From a virus: a stretch of DNA of 21,958 nucleotides. Below, piece after piece: positions 7,076 to 14,567 of this stretch. Location of the stretch: positions 1 to 21,958 of the IMG/VR virus record IMGVR_UViG_3300046747_000016, one strand, 5' to 3'. Position numbers and translations under genes: made by a program. The notes under the pieces are model-generated. The model did not search any database. It was not told the DNA's origin and saw nothing but the letters and a program-made list of their open reading frames with translations. Within the stretch, counting starts at the first letter, position 1; each line of letters begins with the position of its first letter.

Positions 7076-7432
7076 TTATACCCCTCCCGCAGGCTGAGCT
7101 ACAGCGCGAACTAGCGCCATGATCCCGGTCTGAATGTCAGTCTTTCCAATCGCCGCCCAGCGCTGAGGTTCAGCAGCTTGGAAGCGGCGGAACTCCTGGC
7201 ACTCATCAGTGGCGCCAGTATGCTCTGTATACGCGTAGCCATTGAAATCGCAGCCTGCAACGGATCGCTTAGCATCGCCAAGCTTGACCTCTAGATCCGT
7301 ACTCAATCGCCCGGAAAGCTCTGCCTGCAGCTGAAGCAGTGAAGCACCTGCAGCCTTGATGCGATTCATCAGGTCGATTTCTTCTTGGGAAAGCTCGCGA
7401 TACCCGGCGATCTTGCGGTGTTGGTTTTCCAT
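7076..7432 (-). CDS. Acb2/Tad1-family anti-defence protein (cyclic nucleotide sponge)
   Basis: This 118-residue protein starts at ATG 7432 (MENQHRKIAGYRELSQEEI), preceded by GGGGAG; a longer in-frame reading upstream sits antisense-like within the preceding gene and is discarded. The N-terminal HRKI.GYRELSQEEIDLMNRIK pattern and the C-terminal RWAAIGKTDIQTGIMALVRAVAQP pattern are characteristic of the Acb2/Tad1 family. Members of this family bind and sequester cyclic oligonucleotides (CBASS signals) or Thoeris gcADPR-type signals and so blunt host immunity. The helical hairpin expected for the family spans residues about 8-45, and the conserved C-terminal helix about 92-115. It is set inside the head-tail joining module, 13 bases after the DUF4054 gene and 6 bases before the tail-completion gene. 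Ligand preference cannot be read from the sequence. Confidence 0.72.
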   Translation of the reverse strand: MENQHRKIAGYRELSQEEIDLMNRIKAAGASLLQLQAELSGRLSTDLEVKLGDAKRSVAGCDFNGYAYTEHTGATDECQEFRRFQAAEPQRWAAIGKTDIQTGIMALVRAVAQPAGGV

Positions 7433-7445
7433 GAGTCTCCCCAAA

Positions 7446-7865
7446 TCACTGAACGTAGGTGCGCTGGACCGGCATAGGCGCAATGCCCAGGCGGTACACA
7501 GCGGATCGGTACTTCTTGGTGAGCTGCCAGTACATCGCGCCCCAGGGGGTTTGCAGATACCAGCGCTCGTTGTTGCCCATGGTGCCGTAATCGAGGGACA
7601 CGGATACGCTACCCTCGGTCGCATTGGCGATCCGCCCAACCACCGGGTTGCCTTTCTCGGCCATGCCGGTCAGCGTGGCGATATGGGCAACCAGGAGGTA
7701 CAGCATCCGCTTGCGGTCCTTCAGGCTCTTTACGACACTGCATTCAGTGTTGTCGAGGAAGGTTTCCGCCATGGCGAAGTAGTCCTCAAGCTGCACGTCA
7801 GTGGCAGTGATCGCCGGATACAGCGCCCGGAACTCAATCGGGTCAAAGACTACTACACCATCCAC
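7446..7865 (-). CDS. Head-tail connector protein (DUF4054)
   Basis: This 139-residue protein starts at GTG 7865, two bases after the previous stop; the only nearby ATG is out of frame, and family members need this N-terminus. The sequence pattern VVFDPIEFRALYPAITATDVQLEDYF, then LYLLVAHIATL, VGRIANATEGSVSVSLDYG and WYLQTPWGAMYW, is a clear DUF4054 signature. DUF4054 proteins sit under the portal as an adaptor between head and tail. Length is normal. The Shine-Dalgarno is weak, so translation probably depends on coupling to the upstream gene. Confidence 0.85.
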   Translation of the reverse strand: MDGVVVFDPIEFRALYPAITATDVQLEDYFAMAETFLDNTECSVVKSLKDRKRMLYLLVAHIATLTGMAEKGNPVVGRIANATEGSVSVSLDYGTMGNNERWYLQTPWGAMYWQLTKKYRSAVYRLGIAPMPVQRTYVQ

Positions 7866-7867
7866 GA

Positions 7868-8203
7868 TCAGCGATCCGCTTCGCCGAGGCCGCCAGCAGC
7901 ATCGGTCTTCTTGATCTTGGCCAGCTGCTCATGACCGGACTTGTTGTCCTTCTGGTCTTTTGCCTTGTCGATGGCGCGCTTTTCGGTTTCTTCCGCGAAG
8001 ACGATGCCGCTTTTGATCAACTTCGATTCCGCATGTTCTTTGCTCCAGGCCGCCCACAGATCGGCAGGGACGTCGCGAGTGATCCCGTGCGACAGGCCGG
8101 CAATCTCGTTGTTGTTCCAGCCGTTGATTCGGACGCGCTTCAGCTCGCCGGATTCCATGTAAATGCCGTTTGGCAGTTTGCAGCCGATGGTTACAGTGCT
8201 CAT
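7868..8203 (-). CDS. Conserved small protein of the head module, unknown function
   Basis: This 111-residue protein starts at ATG 8203 behind AAGGAG. The N-terminal half is a compact beta domain (VTIGCKLPNGIYMES, RVRINGWNNNEIAGLSHGITRDVPADLWAAW), and the C-terminal third is charged and probably disordered (KAKDQKDNKSGHEQLAKIKK). Similar proteins occur between the major capsid and DUF4054 genes in related phages, but I know no proven function. Candidates are a head-completion or capsid-associated protein. It is separated from the capsid gene by a strong hairpin at 8222-8246. Confidence 0.65.
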   Translation of the reverse strand: MSTVTIGCKLPNGIYMESGELKRVRINGWNNNEIAGLSHGITRDVPADLWAAWSKEHAESKLIKSGIVFAEETEKRAIDKAKDQKDNKSGHEQLAKIKKTDAAGGLGEADR

Positions 8204-8221
8204 GCTTGCTCCTTGTCAGTG

Positions 8222-8246
8222 GTGCGGGGCCGAAGCCCCGCCGCAC
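8222..8246 (-). promoter_or_regulatory. UUCG-capped stem-loop after the major capsid gene
   Basis: On the minus strand GCGGGGC-TTCG-GCCCCGC forms a seven-pair stem (8224-8241) closed by a UUCG tetraloop, an exceptionally stable RNA hairpin. The flanks GTGCGG and CCGCAC allow an extended or alternative pairing. It starts three bases after the capsid stop at 8250. No U tract follows, so it is unlikely to be an intrinsic terminator. It more likely protects the capsid mRNA 3' end or marks a processing site. Confidence 0.6.
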
Positions 8247-8249
8247 AGT

Positions 8250-9272
8250 TTAAACCGACACCAGCGCCGAAGCGATCATGAGCGGACGGTAGATGATGGT
8301 GCCCACAGTACCCTGAGAGCGTTTCTGGCGCCAAGACGACAGACCCAGCACCATCGGATGCACGCGCATCTTCTCGGTGAAGGTCGGCTCCACAGTGTCA
8401 ACGCCTTCGTAGCTGTCCACGATCAGCTTGATCGCTTCGCCCGCGGCAGTAGACATTTCCGGCGCGGTTTCAACGCGCATGTTCGGGAAGTTCTTCTTCA
8501 ACTGGTCCGTCACGTTGACGTTGTACTGGTTGGTTTTGGTGAAGTTGGTTTCTGCTTCAGGCGACAGAAGCAGGGTCATCTTCTCGTTGCGGTCAACTAG
8601 GCCTTGAGTCTGAGTGATCAACTCTTGGTATAGGGCGCGAATGTCATCGTAAACAGCCTGGCCATCCTTGGATGCCCAAGTGGTGAACGGAACGGCTGCC
8701 AGCAATGACGGGTCGTTCAGCAGTCCCCAGTTCTTCAGGCCGGCAACGCCGTTGAAATAGGTCTTGTTCTGGAACTTGTTCAGGGTCAGCGCGGCACTGA
8801 TCTGCTTGCGGGAAACCCAGTCTAGCTTGGCGGCGCCGGCCCGCGCCACTTCGCGCTCGCCCAGCTCGATGATGGTCTGGTAGTAGTACGGCTGGCGGTC
8901 TTCCCAGTTGACGTTGGTTCCGCTCATGCCGTTTTCGGAGAAGTCGTCATAGGACGAGGTTTCGCCGGTCGATTCCGCGATAGGGAATTGCAGCGTATCG
9001 TCGGTCCAGCTACCTTTTTTGGTCTCACCGAAGATCTGGGCGGCCTTCATCGGCTCCACCAGCACTTCAATGACGCGAGGGTCAACGTAGGTGGTGAACA
9101 TCGACAGGATGCCGGCGTTGGGCGCAGTGAGCAGTGGCGCAGCGTCCATTGCTACGCGGCGAAACTCGCCATCCATTCGGGCGCGCTCTTGCGGGGTCAG
9201 GACTTGCGGCGCGTGGCCGGTGGCGAAAACAACGCCAGCGTTTTGTTGCAGGTCGTGCAAAGAGAATGGCAT
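8250..9272 (-). CDS. Major capsid protein (DUF2184)
   Basis: This 340-residue protein starts at ATG 9272 with an AAGGGGG Shine-Dalgarno. The opening residues and the later VDPRVIEVLVEPMKAAQIFGE, WTDDTLQFPIAESTGETSSYDDFSENG and RQPYYYQTIIELGEREVARAG patterns match DUF2184, a major capsid family with an HK97-type fold. It assembles the icosahedral shell. Its neighbours are exactly those expected: a cement protein and a protease/scaffold upstream, connector genes downstream. A stable hairpin just past the stop suggests special mRNA stability for this most abundant protein. Confidence 0.87.
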   Translation of the reverse strand: MPFSLHDLQQNAGVVFATGHAPQVLTPQERARMDGEFRRVAMDAAPLLTAPNAGILSMFTTYVDPRVIEVLVEPMKAAQIFGETKKGSWTDDTLQFPIAESTGETSSYDDFSENGMSGTNVNWEDRQPYYYQTIIELGEREVARAGAAKLDWVSRKQISAALTLNKFQNKTYFNGVAGLKNWGLLNDPSLLAAVPFTTWASKDGQAVYDDIRALYQELITQTQGLVDRNEKMTLLLSPEAETNFTKTNQYNVNVTDQLKKNFPNMRVETAPEMSTAAGEAIKLIVDSYEGVDTVEPTFTEKMRVHPMVLGLSSWRQKRSQGTVGTIIYRPLMIASALVSV

Positions 9273-9284
9273 CTGATTGCCCCC

Positions 9285-9752
9285 TTAGATCGAGAATCGA
9301 GTGATTTTGACGAGCGCGCCAGCTTGTGCGGCCTCGGCAAAGACGAAATTGGTTTCTTGCGCGGTTGCGGCTGCTTCATCAACAGCGCCGTCCGCATCCA
9401 GGGCATACACTTTTGCGCCTGGCGCCACGACAGCAGGGGCCACAGCGTAGAAGTCGCCAGCGGAGAACAGGGCAACTTCCTTGCCTGTCGGAATGGTCAT
9501 GCTTGCAGCCTGGCCCAGCGCCACAACAGCTTGGTTGTTTCGGTGAACAAAGCCAATGACGCGCCCGGCAACAAAGGAGGCGTACACTTTCCCGGTAGTC
9601 AGATCGGCAAACGCGAACTGACCGACAGTGATTGGCTCGGCGGCAACCAGAGCAGCCTCGCCAGCCAGAATGGAGTTACGCGGGTTGGTCGAAGCGAAGT
9701 CGCCCGCCACGCCGCGAGGAAGATCACGGTTCAACTTGGTTTGAAAGCTCAT
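9285..9752 (-). CDS. Capsid cement/decoration protein (Gp24-like)
   Basis: This 155-residue protein starts at ATG 9752 after AGGGG. It is small, beta-rich and low in charge. The NSILAGEAALVAAEPITVGQF segment and the repeating short strands (VIGFVHRNNQAVV, VALFSAGDFYAV) match the structural cement protein family that sits next to DUF2184 capsid genes. Cement proteins bind the outside of the mature shell and stabilise it. It lies directly between the protease/scaffold and capsid genes. Family assignment is from pattern and position. Confidence 0.75.
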   Translation of the reverse strand: MSFQTKLNRDLPRGVAGDFASTNPRNSILAGEAALVAAEPITVGQFAFADLTTGKVYASFVAGRVIGFVHRNNQAVVALGQAASMTIPTGKEVALFSAGDFYAVAPAVVAPGAKVYALDADGAVDEAAATAQETNFVFAEAAQAGALVKITRFSI

Positions 9753-9755
9753 GGC

Positions 9756-10961
9756 TTACCCCTGCTTGAAGCGGTTGGTGAGGGTGGATGGCGCCGAGTC
9801 ATAGGCGGCTTCACGCTGTGCGGGCTTGGCATCACGCTGCATCGCTACCATGGCCTTAAGGCCGGCTTCGTTGACGCCGTCACAGGCAATGCCCTTTTGC
9901 TTGAGGGCGTAGGCGTAGACCGATGCAGCGTCAGGGAAGCTGTCCATTGCGATGCGGCCAACCAAAGGCTCTACGGCATCGCGGGCGGTGTACTTGGCTT
10001 CCAGCTTGGCTCCGACCGATGCGGCGATGGCATCAGCGTCCATAGCGGTATTGCGCTTTGCATCGCGGTCGTCGCGGTCGTCGCGGTCTGTTTCTTCCAG
10101 CTTCTTGCGCTCGGCATCGGCCTTCGGGCCTTTGTCTTCATCGACAGCAACCGGGCCGGGGGCCGAATCAGGTTCTGCGTCTTTCGCGGTAGCTTCGCCG
10201 CCGATCAGCTTTACGATCTCGTCGTAGTTGTCGCCAGCAAGCTCGCGCATTTTGTCTTCGTCAAACGCCGGCTTGTGCTCGATGTTTTCCGCTACTTCGC
10301 GAATCACTTCTTCTTCGACGCCATCCGTCATACCGTCTTGCGCAATCTTGCGCAGGCGGGCAGTAATCAGCTGCACCGCGCCTTTCTTCAGTTTCATGTT
10401 TAGCCTCATTTCAAGGGGTAGTGAGTCGCCAATTACTGCGTCCCTGCCGATTCTACCACGCTCCACTAATGCAACATGGTTTCCGTGGATATCACGCATA
10501 ACGCCGTCATACGGGACGCCTTCGAACTCGCCGGGCGTCATGTCCGGCTTGTAATAGTAACCGTAGGAAAGCTCGCGCATTCGCTCAGACTGGATAAGTG
10601 CAATTGCCTGCTCATCCCAGAATGTTAGGTCGGCATACAGCTTGCCGTCCGCATAATCAATATCAGAGCCGATAGATCCTACGGTAAGTTCTTTTTCTGG
10701 TGTTTTTGAATCGACGTAAGTGTGCTTGAAAAGGATCTGCTTGCCCTTTGCGGTTTCAGCAGACTTCTCAAGCTCAGAAGGGTCGCGCAGCAATTGGTAC
10801 ATGCGGTCAGGCTCAAGCCCCATGGCCTCATAGCCAGGAATCTCTCGACCAAAATATGGATCAATCTGCGCTTTGCTGATAACAGTGCGCGAAACATGGA
10901 GATGCCCGCTCTCATCAATGGAGCGCACAGAAGAGTCAAAGGCGATGTTTCTGGCTACCAT
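9756..10961 (-). CDS. Prohead protease with C-terminal scaffold-like region (DUF2213)
   Basis: This 401-residue protein starts at ATG 10961, which overlaps the preceding stop; a TTG start eight codons earlier is unlikely. Residues 1-185 match DUF2213, a capsid maturation protease family: FKHTYVD around His80, RELSYGYYYKPD around Ser132 and IHGNHVALVERGRIGRD around His162 are the likely catalytic surroundings. The remaining 215 residues are acidic and helical, with a charged linker (DRDDRDDRDAKR, about residues 295-306) and a C-terminal helical tail, as expected for an internal scaffold cleaved during maturation. Protease and scaffold therefore appear fused in one chain. The protease call is firm on family grounds; the catalytic residues are inferred from conservation as I recall it. 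Confidence 0.8.
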   Translation of the reverse strand: MVARNIAFDSSVRSIDESGHLHVSRTVISKAQIDPYFGREIPGYEAMGLEPDRMYQLLRDPSELEKSAETAKGKQILFKHTYVDSKTPEKELTVGSIGSDIDYADGKLYADLTFWDEQAIALIQSERMRELSYGYYYKPDMTPGEFEGVPYDGVMRDIHGNHVALVERGRIGRDAVIGDSLPLEMRLNMKLKKGAVQLITARLRKIAQDGMTDGVEEEVIREVAENIEHKPAFDEDKMRELAGDNYDEIVKLIGGEATAKDAEPDSAPGPVAVDEDKGPKADAERKKLEETDRDDRDDRDAKRNTAMDADAIAASVGAKLEAKYTARDAVEPLVGRIAMDSFPDAASVYAYALKQKGIACDGVNEAGLKAMVAMQRDAKPAQREAAYDSAPSTLTNRFKQG

Positions 10962-11734
10962 TCTATGACTGCCTTGGAAGTGCAACCGCAGTTAATTTCT
11001 TGGCCTGGCAAAATCCACTTACCATCCAAGTACATTCCTTTTTCCACATCAAACTCTTTGCCATTGGCCTTTACGTGCGACTGGCGCGGCTCTTTAGCCG
11101 CCGCAGAGTGCATCCATATTGCCTTTTTAATTCCTAACTCTTTGCGCCTTGCCTGCTCCATTGCGGCATGCGCTTTGTTCGATTGATCTCGGGCAATAAG
11201 CTTGCATCTGTTTCTTCCGATATGATATGCGCGATCTAAGTTGGCGGTCAACGTGGCGAGGTCAAAGCCACCCTCTACGCTCTCCCACACATATTTCTGC
11301 ACATCACCCAGGTACTCGCTAGGGATCGACTTGATTAGGCCAACGTTCATGCCAACGGATGCGCGCACGGCCTCTTTGGTGAAGTCGGTTAGTTGCAGGC
11401 TGACCGCGAACCCGGACTTCTTGAGCGCAGCACCCAAGTTTCGGTCTAGCGCCCCGGCCGTCTGCCCAACGAACCGGCGCGCCATCTTCTGCGGCAAGTC
11501 GTTCAGGCTGGTCATCCACTTGGCAATCAAGGCGTCAATGACGCGCCCAAGAATGTCCCGCGCTGCGTCCATGGCGACCGGCTGCGGTGCCTGCCAGTTA
11601 TTGGCGACGGCCTGCACCACCTCGTTACGCGCACTGCGCAGGAGGCGATTCAGTTCGGCGCGGTAGGCTGCTCGGATGCCTGCATTCACTTTGAAGTCAG
11701 GAAGGGCTACACGCTTGCGCTTGATGATCGTCAC
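10955..11734 (-). CDS. Minor head protein, Mu gpF-like (phage head morphogenesis)
   Basis: This 259-residue protein starts at GTG 11734, overlapping the portal stop (GTGA). The C-terminus RQSHVKANGKEFDVEKGM, then LPGQEINCGCTSKAVIEW, is the typical gpF/SPP1 gp7 signature (R.SH...G, PG..i.CgC), with two cysteines likely to bind metal. The N-terminal half is helical, as in the family. These proteins associate with the portal inside the head and are needed for assembly or for DNA ejection. The order portal-gpF-protease is standard. Confidence 0.85.
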   Translation of the reverse strand: MTIIKRKRVALPDFKVNAGIRAAYRAELNRLLRSARNEVVQAVANNWQAPQPVAMDAARDILGRVIDALIAKWMTSLNDLPQKMARRFVGQTAGALDRNLGAALKKSGFAVSLQLTDFTKEAVRASVGMNVGLIKSIPSEYLGDVQKYVWESVEGGFDLATLTANLDRAYHIGRNRCKLIARDQSNKAHAAMEQARRKELGIKKAIWMHSAAAKEPRQSHVKANGKEFDVEKGMYLDGKWILPGQEINCGCTSKAVIEW

Positions 11735-13332
11735 GCGTCTAGGCCCGAATCAGAACCTTCATCGAACGCATCATCCATGCCCTGGCCATCCGGCACATCG
11801 TCAACGTCGATACCATTGAACGGGCTCTGCTCGTCTTTCGACAGCGCCTGACGGGCCTCCTGCGGGGATACGATGGATGCGGCAACCAACTGCGCGGCGT
11901 TGCGCCCATTAATGTCCTGAACCTCTGCCAGCTCCTTCGCGTCAAGCTGGTACAGCGGGTTGAACTCCCACACGATGGTCGGATCGATTTCGCCAAACTG
12001 GTCAAGCTGGATCAGGTCGCTGAACGTCTTGACCAGAGGGCGAATATGCGCTTCGTTCTGCGCCATGATGTAGTCGTAGTAGACGCGGATCTCGCCATCA
12101 CTGCTCGCGTTCAGGCCGGACGGGGTGGCGCCTGTCAACTTCACCAGTGGCGTATGGCTAGGCCCGGCCATCTGCTCCTGGCTCTTGGTCAGCAGCTCCG
12201 GAAGGCTGGTAAGCGGCGTGTTTACTTGGTCTATCTCTTCACTCTCCTTGTCCAGCAGCATCATGCCGCTGTTCTCGCGGTAGCGGTTGAAGATGCCGGC
12301 GCGCAGCCACAGGTTGGCGTCACTCTCACCCCCCGACAGGATGCCGCTCATATCGGTGGACAGGATAGTCAGGCTGAAGGCCTGTACGATCTGCGCAACG
12401 CTGTCCGCCGTCCGCTGGTAGCGCTCAACGTATGGCTTCATCAGCTGGTACATGCTGATTCCGCCGAAGTTGTAGGCAGGTTTCAGAATGTCCGGCACGG
12501 GGCGCATGACCAGCGTCATCAGGCGATCAGCATGCACTTCCTTGCCCAGCACAAACCACTTGTTCGGGACGTAGAAGTCAGCCTCTGTCGGGTCGTATGC
12601 GTTGTATGCGCTCGGCGTAGACCACATCGGCTCGATCAGGCGGAACCCTTTTAAGGCCCCTTTCTTCACGCCGCGCTCATCCATAACGAATGGAAGCGAA
12701 TCATTGGCGTGATCGAGCTTAATGTAGATTTGGGCTCGCCCCATGCTCAACTCAACTTCGATTGCTCGGCGCACCAGCTCGCGGATACCGTAGGAGTCAA
12801 ACGCACCATTGATCTGGTTGATCTTGGACTGGCGCACAGCTGACTGCTTGTTCTTCTGATCCTTGAGCGCCTCAAGCTCAACGTCGGTCAATTCAAGCCC
12901 TTGATCAACGTCTGGGTCATCAATCTTGAAGCGACCCCACTCCCGCGTCATCTCGGTGGCGGTTGTCTCTGCCACTGCGCGGTAATCGCTTGACTGACCC
13001 ATAGCAGCGAGCGCTGGATACCCTGGGAACGTTCCGTAGAAGCTCGGGATGCCCTGGGAGGCATAGTCATAGATCGACTGACAGCTATCCATGGCCACGG
13101 CCGGCGTGGAGCCATCTGGAACAACCGAGGGCAATAGGGCGGGCGCGGAAAGCATAACCGGCGCATCATTTTGCGCCTTTTGCACCTGCTCATCCTGCAT
13201 CATGCGGATAATGGCCCGCTGTTGCTTCAGCTTGCGCTCTTCCAGGTCGGCCTGCTTCTCTGCCAGCTCAAGCTCGCGCGCCTTTAGTGCAGCCTCTCGC
13301 TTGCGGAGCTTGTTGCTAAATAGATCGATCAT
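11731..13332 (-). CDS. Portal protein (DUF1073 family)
   Basis: This 533-residue protein starts at ATG 13332, overlapping the large terminase stop (ATGA). Residues 6-50 form a strongly charged coiled coil. The core carries the DUF1073 portal patterns TEMTREWGRFKI, GRAQIYIKL, FNYGG-like YNFGGISMYQLMKPYVERYQ and TGATPSGLNASSDGEIRVYYDYI. The C-terminus is acidic (GIDVDDVPDGQGMDDAFDEG). Twelve copies should form the DNA channel at one head vertex and dock the terminase and the DUF4054 connector. It is sometimes labelled Acb1-like in databases because that domain name covers DUF1073 relatives, but nothing here suggests a nuclease against cyclic nucleotides. Confidence 0.88.
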   Translation of the reverse strand: MIDLFSNKLRKREAALKARELELAEKQADLEERKLKQQRAIIRMMQDEQVQKAQNDAPVMLSAPALLPSVVPDGSTPAVAMDSCQSIYDYASQGIPSFYGTFPGYPALAAMGQSSDYRAVAETTATEMTREWGRFKIDDPDVDQGLELTDVELEALKDQKNKQSAVRQSKINQINGAFDSYGIRELVRRAIEVELSMGRAQIYIKLDHANDSLPFVMDERGVKKGALKGFRLIEPMWSTPSAYNAYDPTEADFYVPNKWFVLGKEVHADRLMTLVMRPVPDILKPAYNFGGISMYQLMKPYVERYQRTADSVAQIVQAFSLTILSTDMSGILSGGESDANLWLRAGIFNRYRENSGMMLLDKESEEIDQVNTPLTSLPELLTKSQEQMAGPSHTPLVKLTGATPSGLNASSDGEIRVYYDYIMAQNEAHIRPLVKTFSDLIQLDQFGEIDPTIVWEFNPLYQLDAKELAEVQDINGRNAAQLVAASIVSPQEARQALSKDEQSPFNGIDVDDVPDGQGMDDAFDEGSDSGLDA

Positions 13333-14567
13333 CTTAATATTCCGGGGTCAATGTTGAGTCCTCGCCGCTTCATTGCTGGCTCCAGCGCGTAACGCATAGC
13401 ATCAATGGCGTGGTTATGATCATCGACAGGCACCGGCATAATGTCCTCGGTGTGCTTGTCCACCTTGTAACTATACAGTCTAAATTCTTTCGCCGTGTTT
13501 TTGCAGCGCGGATGAATGATCACTTGGTCAAACGACCTGATGTATTCAATCCCGTCCTCGACGCTTCCCTTGCCTTTCTCGGCAGCCTTGATGCGTGGCA
13601 GACCCTTGCGCTTTAGGTAGCTGATCGTTTCCGGGCGGGCGTTGTCAGCGCGGCAGGCGTGCTTCTCAATGTCTGGTACGGCCTTGCGGATGTGATCGAC
13701 AGTGTGGTCAATCTCCAGGCCGATCTGGTACGCCTCGTATTCGACGTAGAGCTTGCCCTCATTGATCCACAGCTTGACGGCTGCTGTCGGGTCATTCGCA
13801 AACCCGAAGTCGAGGCCGTAATAAGGGCCTTGCCATTTGATATCCGGAGTGAAGTCCTGGACCGCGTACTTTCCTCGGAAGATCTGCGCCTCGCTGATCT
13901 GCCTGTATGCACCTTCCCATATCCACGCATATTCCTCGTGCGGAAGGTTTCTCAAATCCCTTTGACGCTCAAGCTCAAGCACGTCAGGCAGCCAGGGGTT
14001 GTCGGAATGGTTAATTTCCACCACAACGCCATCGCCGCCCAGGTCAGTCTTGCGGAACCTTATATCTGTTGGACTGCCCTCGTTCTCTGGATTATAGGAA
14101 ACCCAGATCTCCGAATCATCAGCGCGCACGGTAGGCAGAAGCTTTTTCCATGCCAAATCACTTACCGTCTCGGCCTCGTCAATCCATGCGATCAAGATGC
14201 GCGCCTTGGATTTTATGCTGTCCAGGTTGTGACGGAGCCCCGCGAAAGCGAAGTCAACAGCGCCGCACCTGGTGCGAATGAACTTCTCTCCTATCTCGTA
14301 GACGGAGGATAGCCATGGCTCAGAAAGGATCGCGTGCTTGATCTCTTCCATGGACGATTCGCCCAGAGAGTTCATGTATTCGCGAGCGCACAGCAAAATC
14401 CCTCGCTCGCCATTGGCGGCATACATGGCCCCTCGGATTGCAATCATCTTGGCGAAGGTGAAGGTCTTTCCTGATCCACGCCCCCCATGCGCAACCCTGT
14501 AGCGCATCTTAGTTGGGGCGAACAAGGGTATAAGTTTTGGCGGTATCTCTATGCGAAGCGTACTCAT
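13329..14567 (-). CDS. terL: Terminase large subunit (PBSX-type ATPase-nuclease)
   Basis: This 412-residue DNA-packaging motor starts at ATG 14567, overlapping the HNH stop (ATGA); a GTG three codons earlier is less likely. The Walker A motif GGRGSGKT is at residues 28-35 and Walker B ILIAWIDEAE at about 124-133. The C-terminal RNase H-like nuclease shows Asp253 in YYGLDFGFANDPT, Asp308 in CRADNARPETI and Asp389 in HNHAIDAMRYAL. All key residues are present, so the enzyme looks intact. There is no strong Shine-Dalgarno, and translation probably depends on coupling to the HNH gene that now separates it from the small subunit gene. Confidence 0.93.
   Translation of the reverse strand: MSTLRIEIPPKLIPLFAPTKMRYRVAHGGRGSGKTFTFAKMIAIRGAMYAANGERGILLCAREYMNSLGESSMEEIKHAILSEPWLSSVYEIGEKFIRTRCGAVDFAFAGLRHNLDSIKSKARILIAWIDEAETVSDLAWKKLLPTVRADDSEIWVSYNPENEGSPTDIRFRKTDLGGDGVVVEINHSDNPWLPDVLELERQRDLRNLPHEEYAWIWEGAYRQISEAQIFRGKYAVQDFTPDIKWQGPYYGLDFGFANDPTAAVKLWINEGKLYVEYEAYQIGLEIDHTVDHIRKAVPDIEKHACRADNARPETISYLKRKGLPRIKAAEKGKGSVEDGIEYIRSFDQVIIHPRCKNTAKEFRLYSYKVDKHTEDIMPVPVDDHNHAIDAMRYALEPAMKRRGLNIDPGILR

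Noticed and set aside
10055-10095. CRISPR-like or regulatory tandem repeat
   Set aside because: It is a short in-frame coding repeat for Asp-Arg residues, too short and without spacers.
8988-10403. Long plus-strand ORF (471 codons) opposite the capsid, cement and protease genes
   Set aside because: It is antisense to three well-supported genes, has a Cys/His/Gly-rich shadow composition and no recognisable domain or ribosome site.
11731-13332. Anti-CBASS Acb1-like annotation for the portal gene
   Set aside because: The DUF1073 family name is shared with that label, but length, gene order and motifs are those of a portal.
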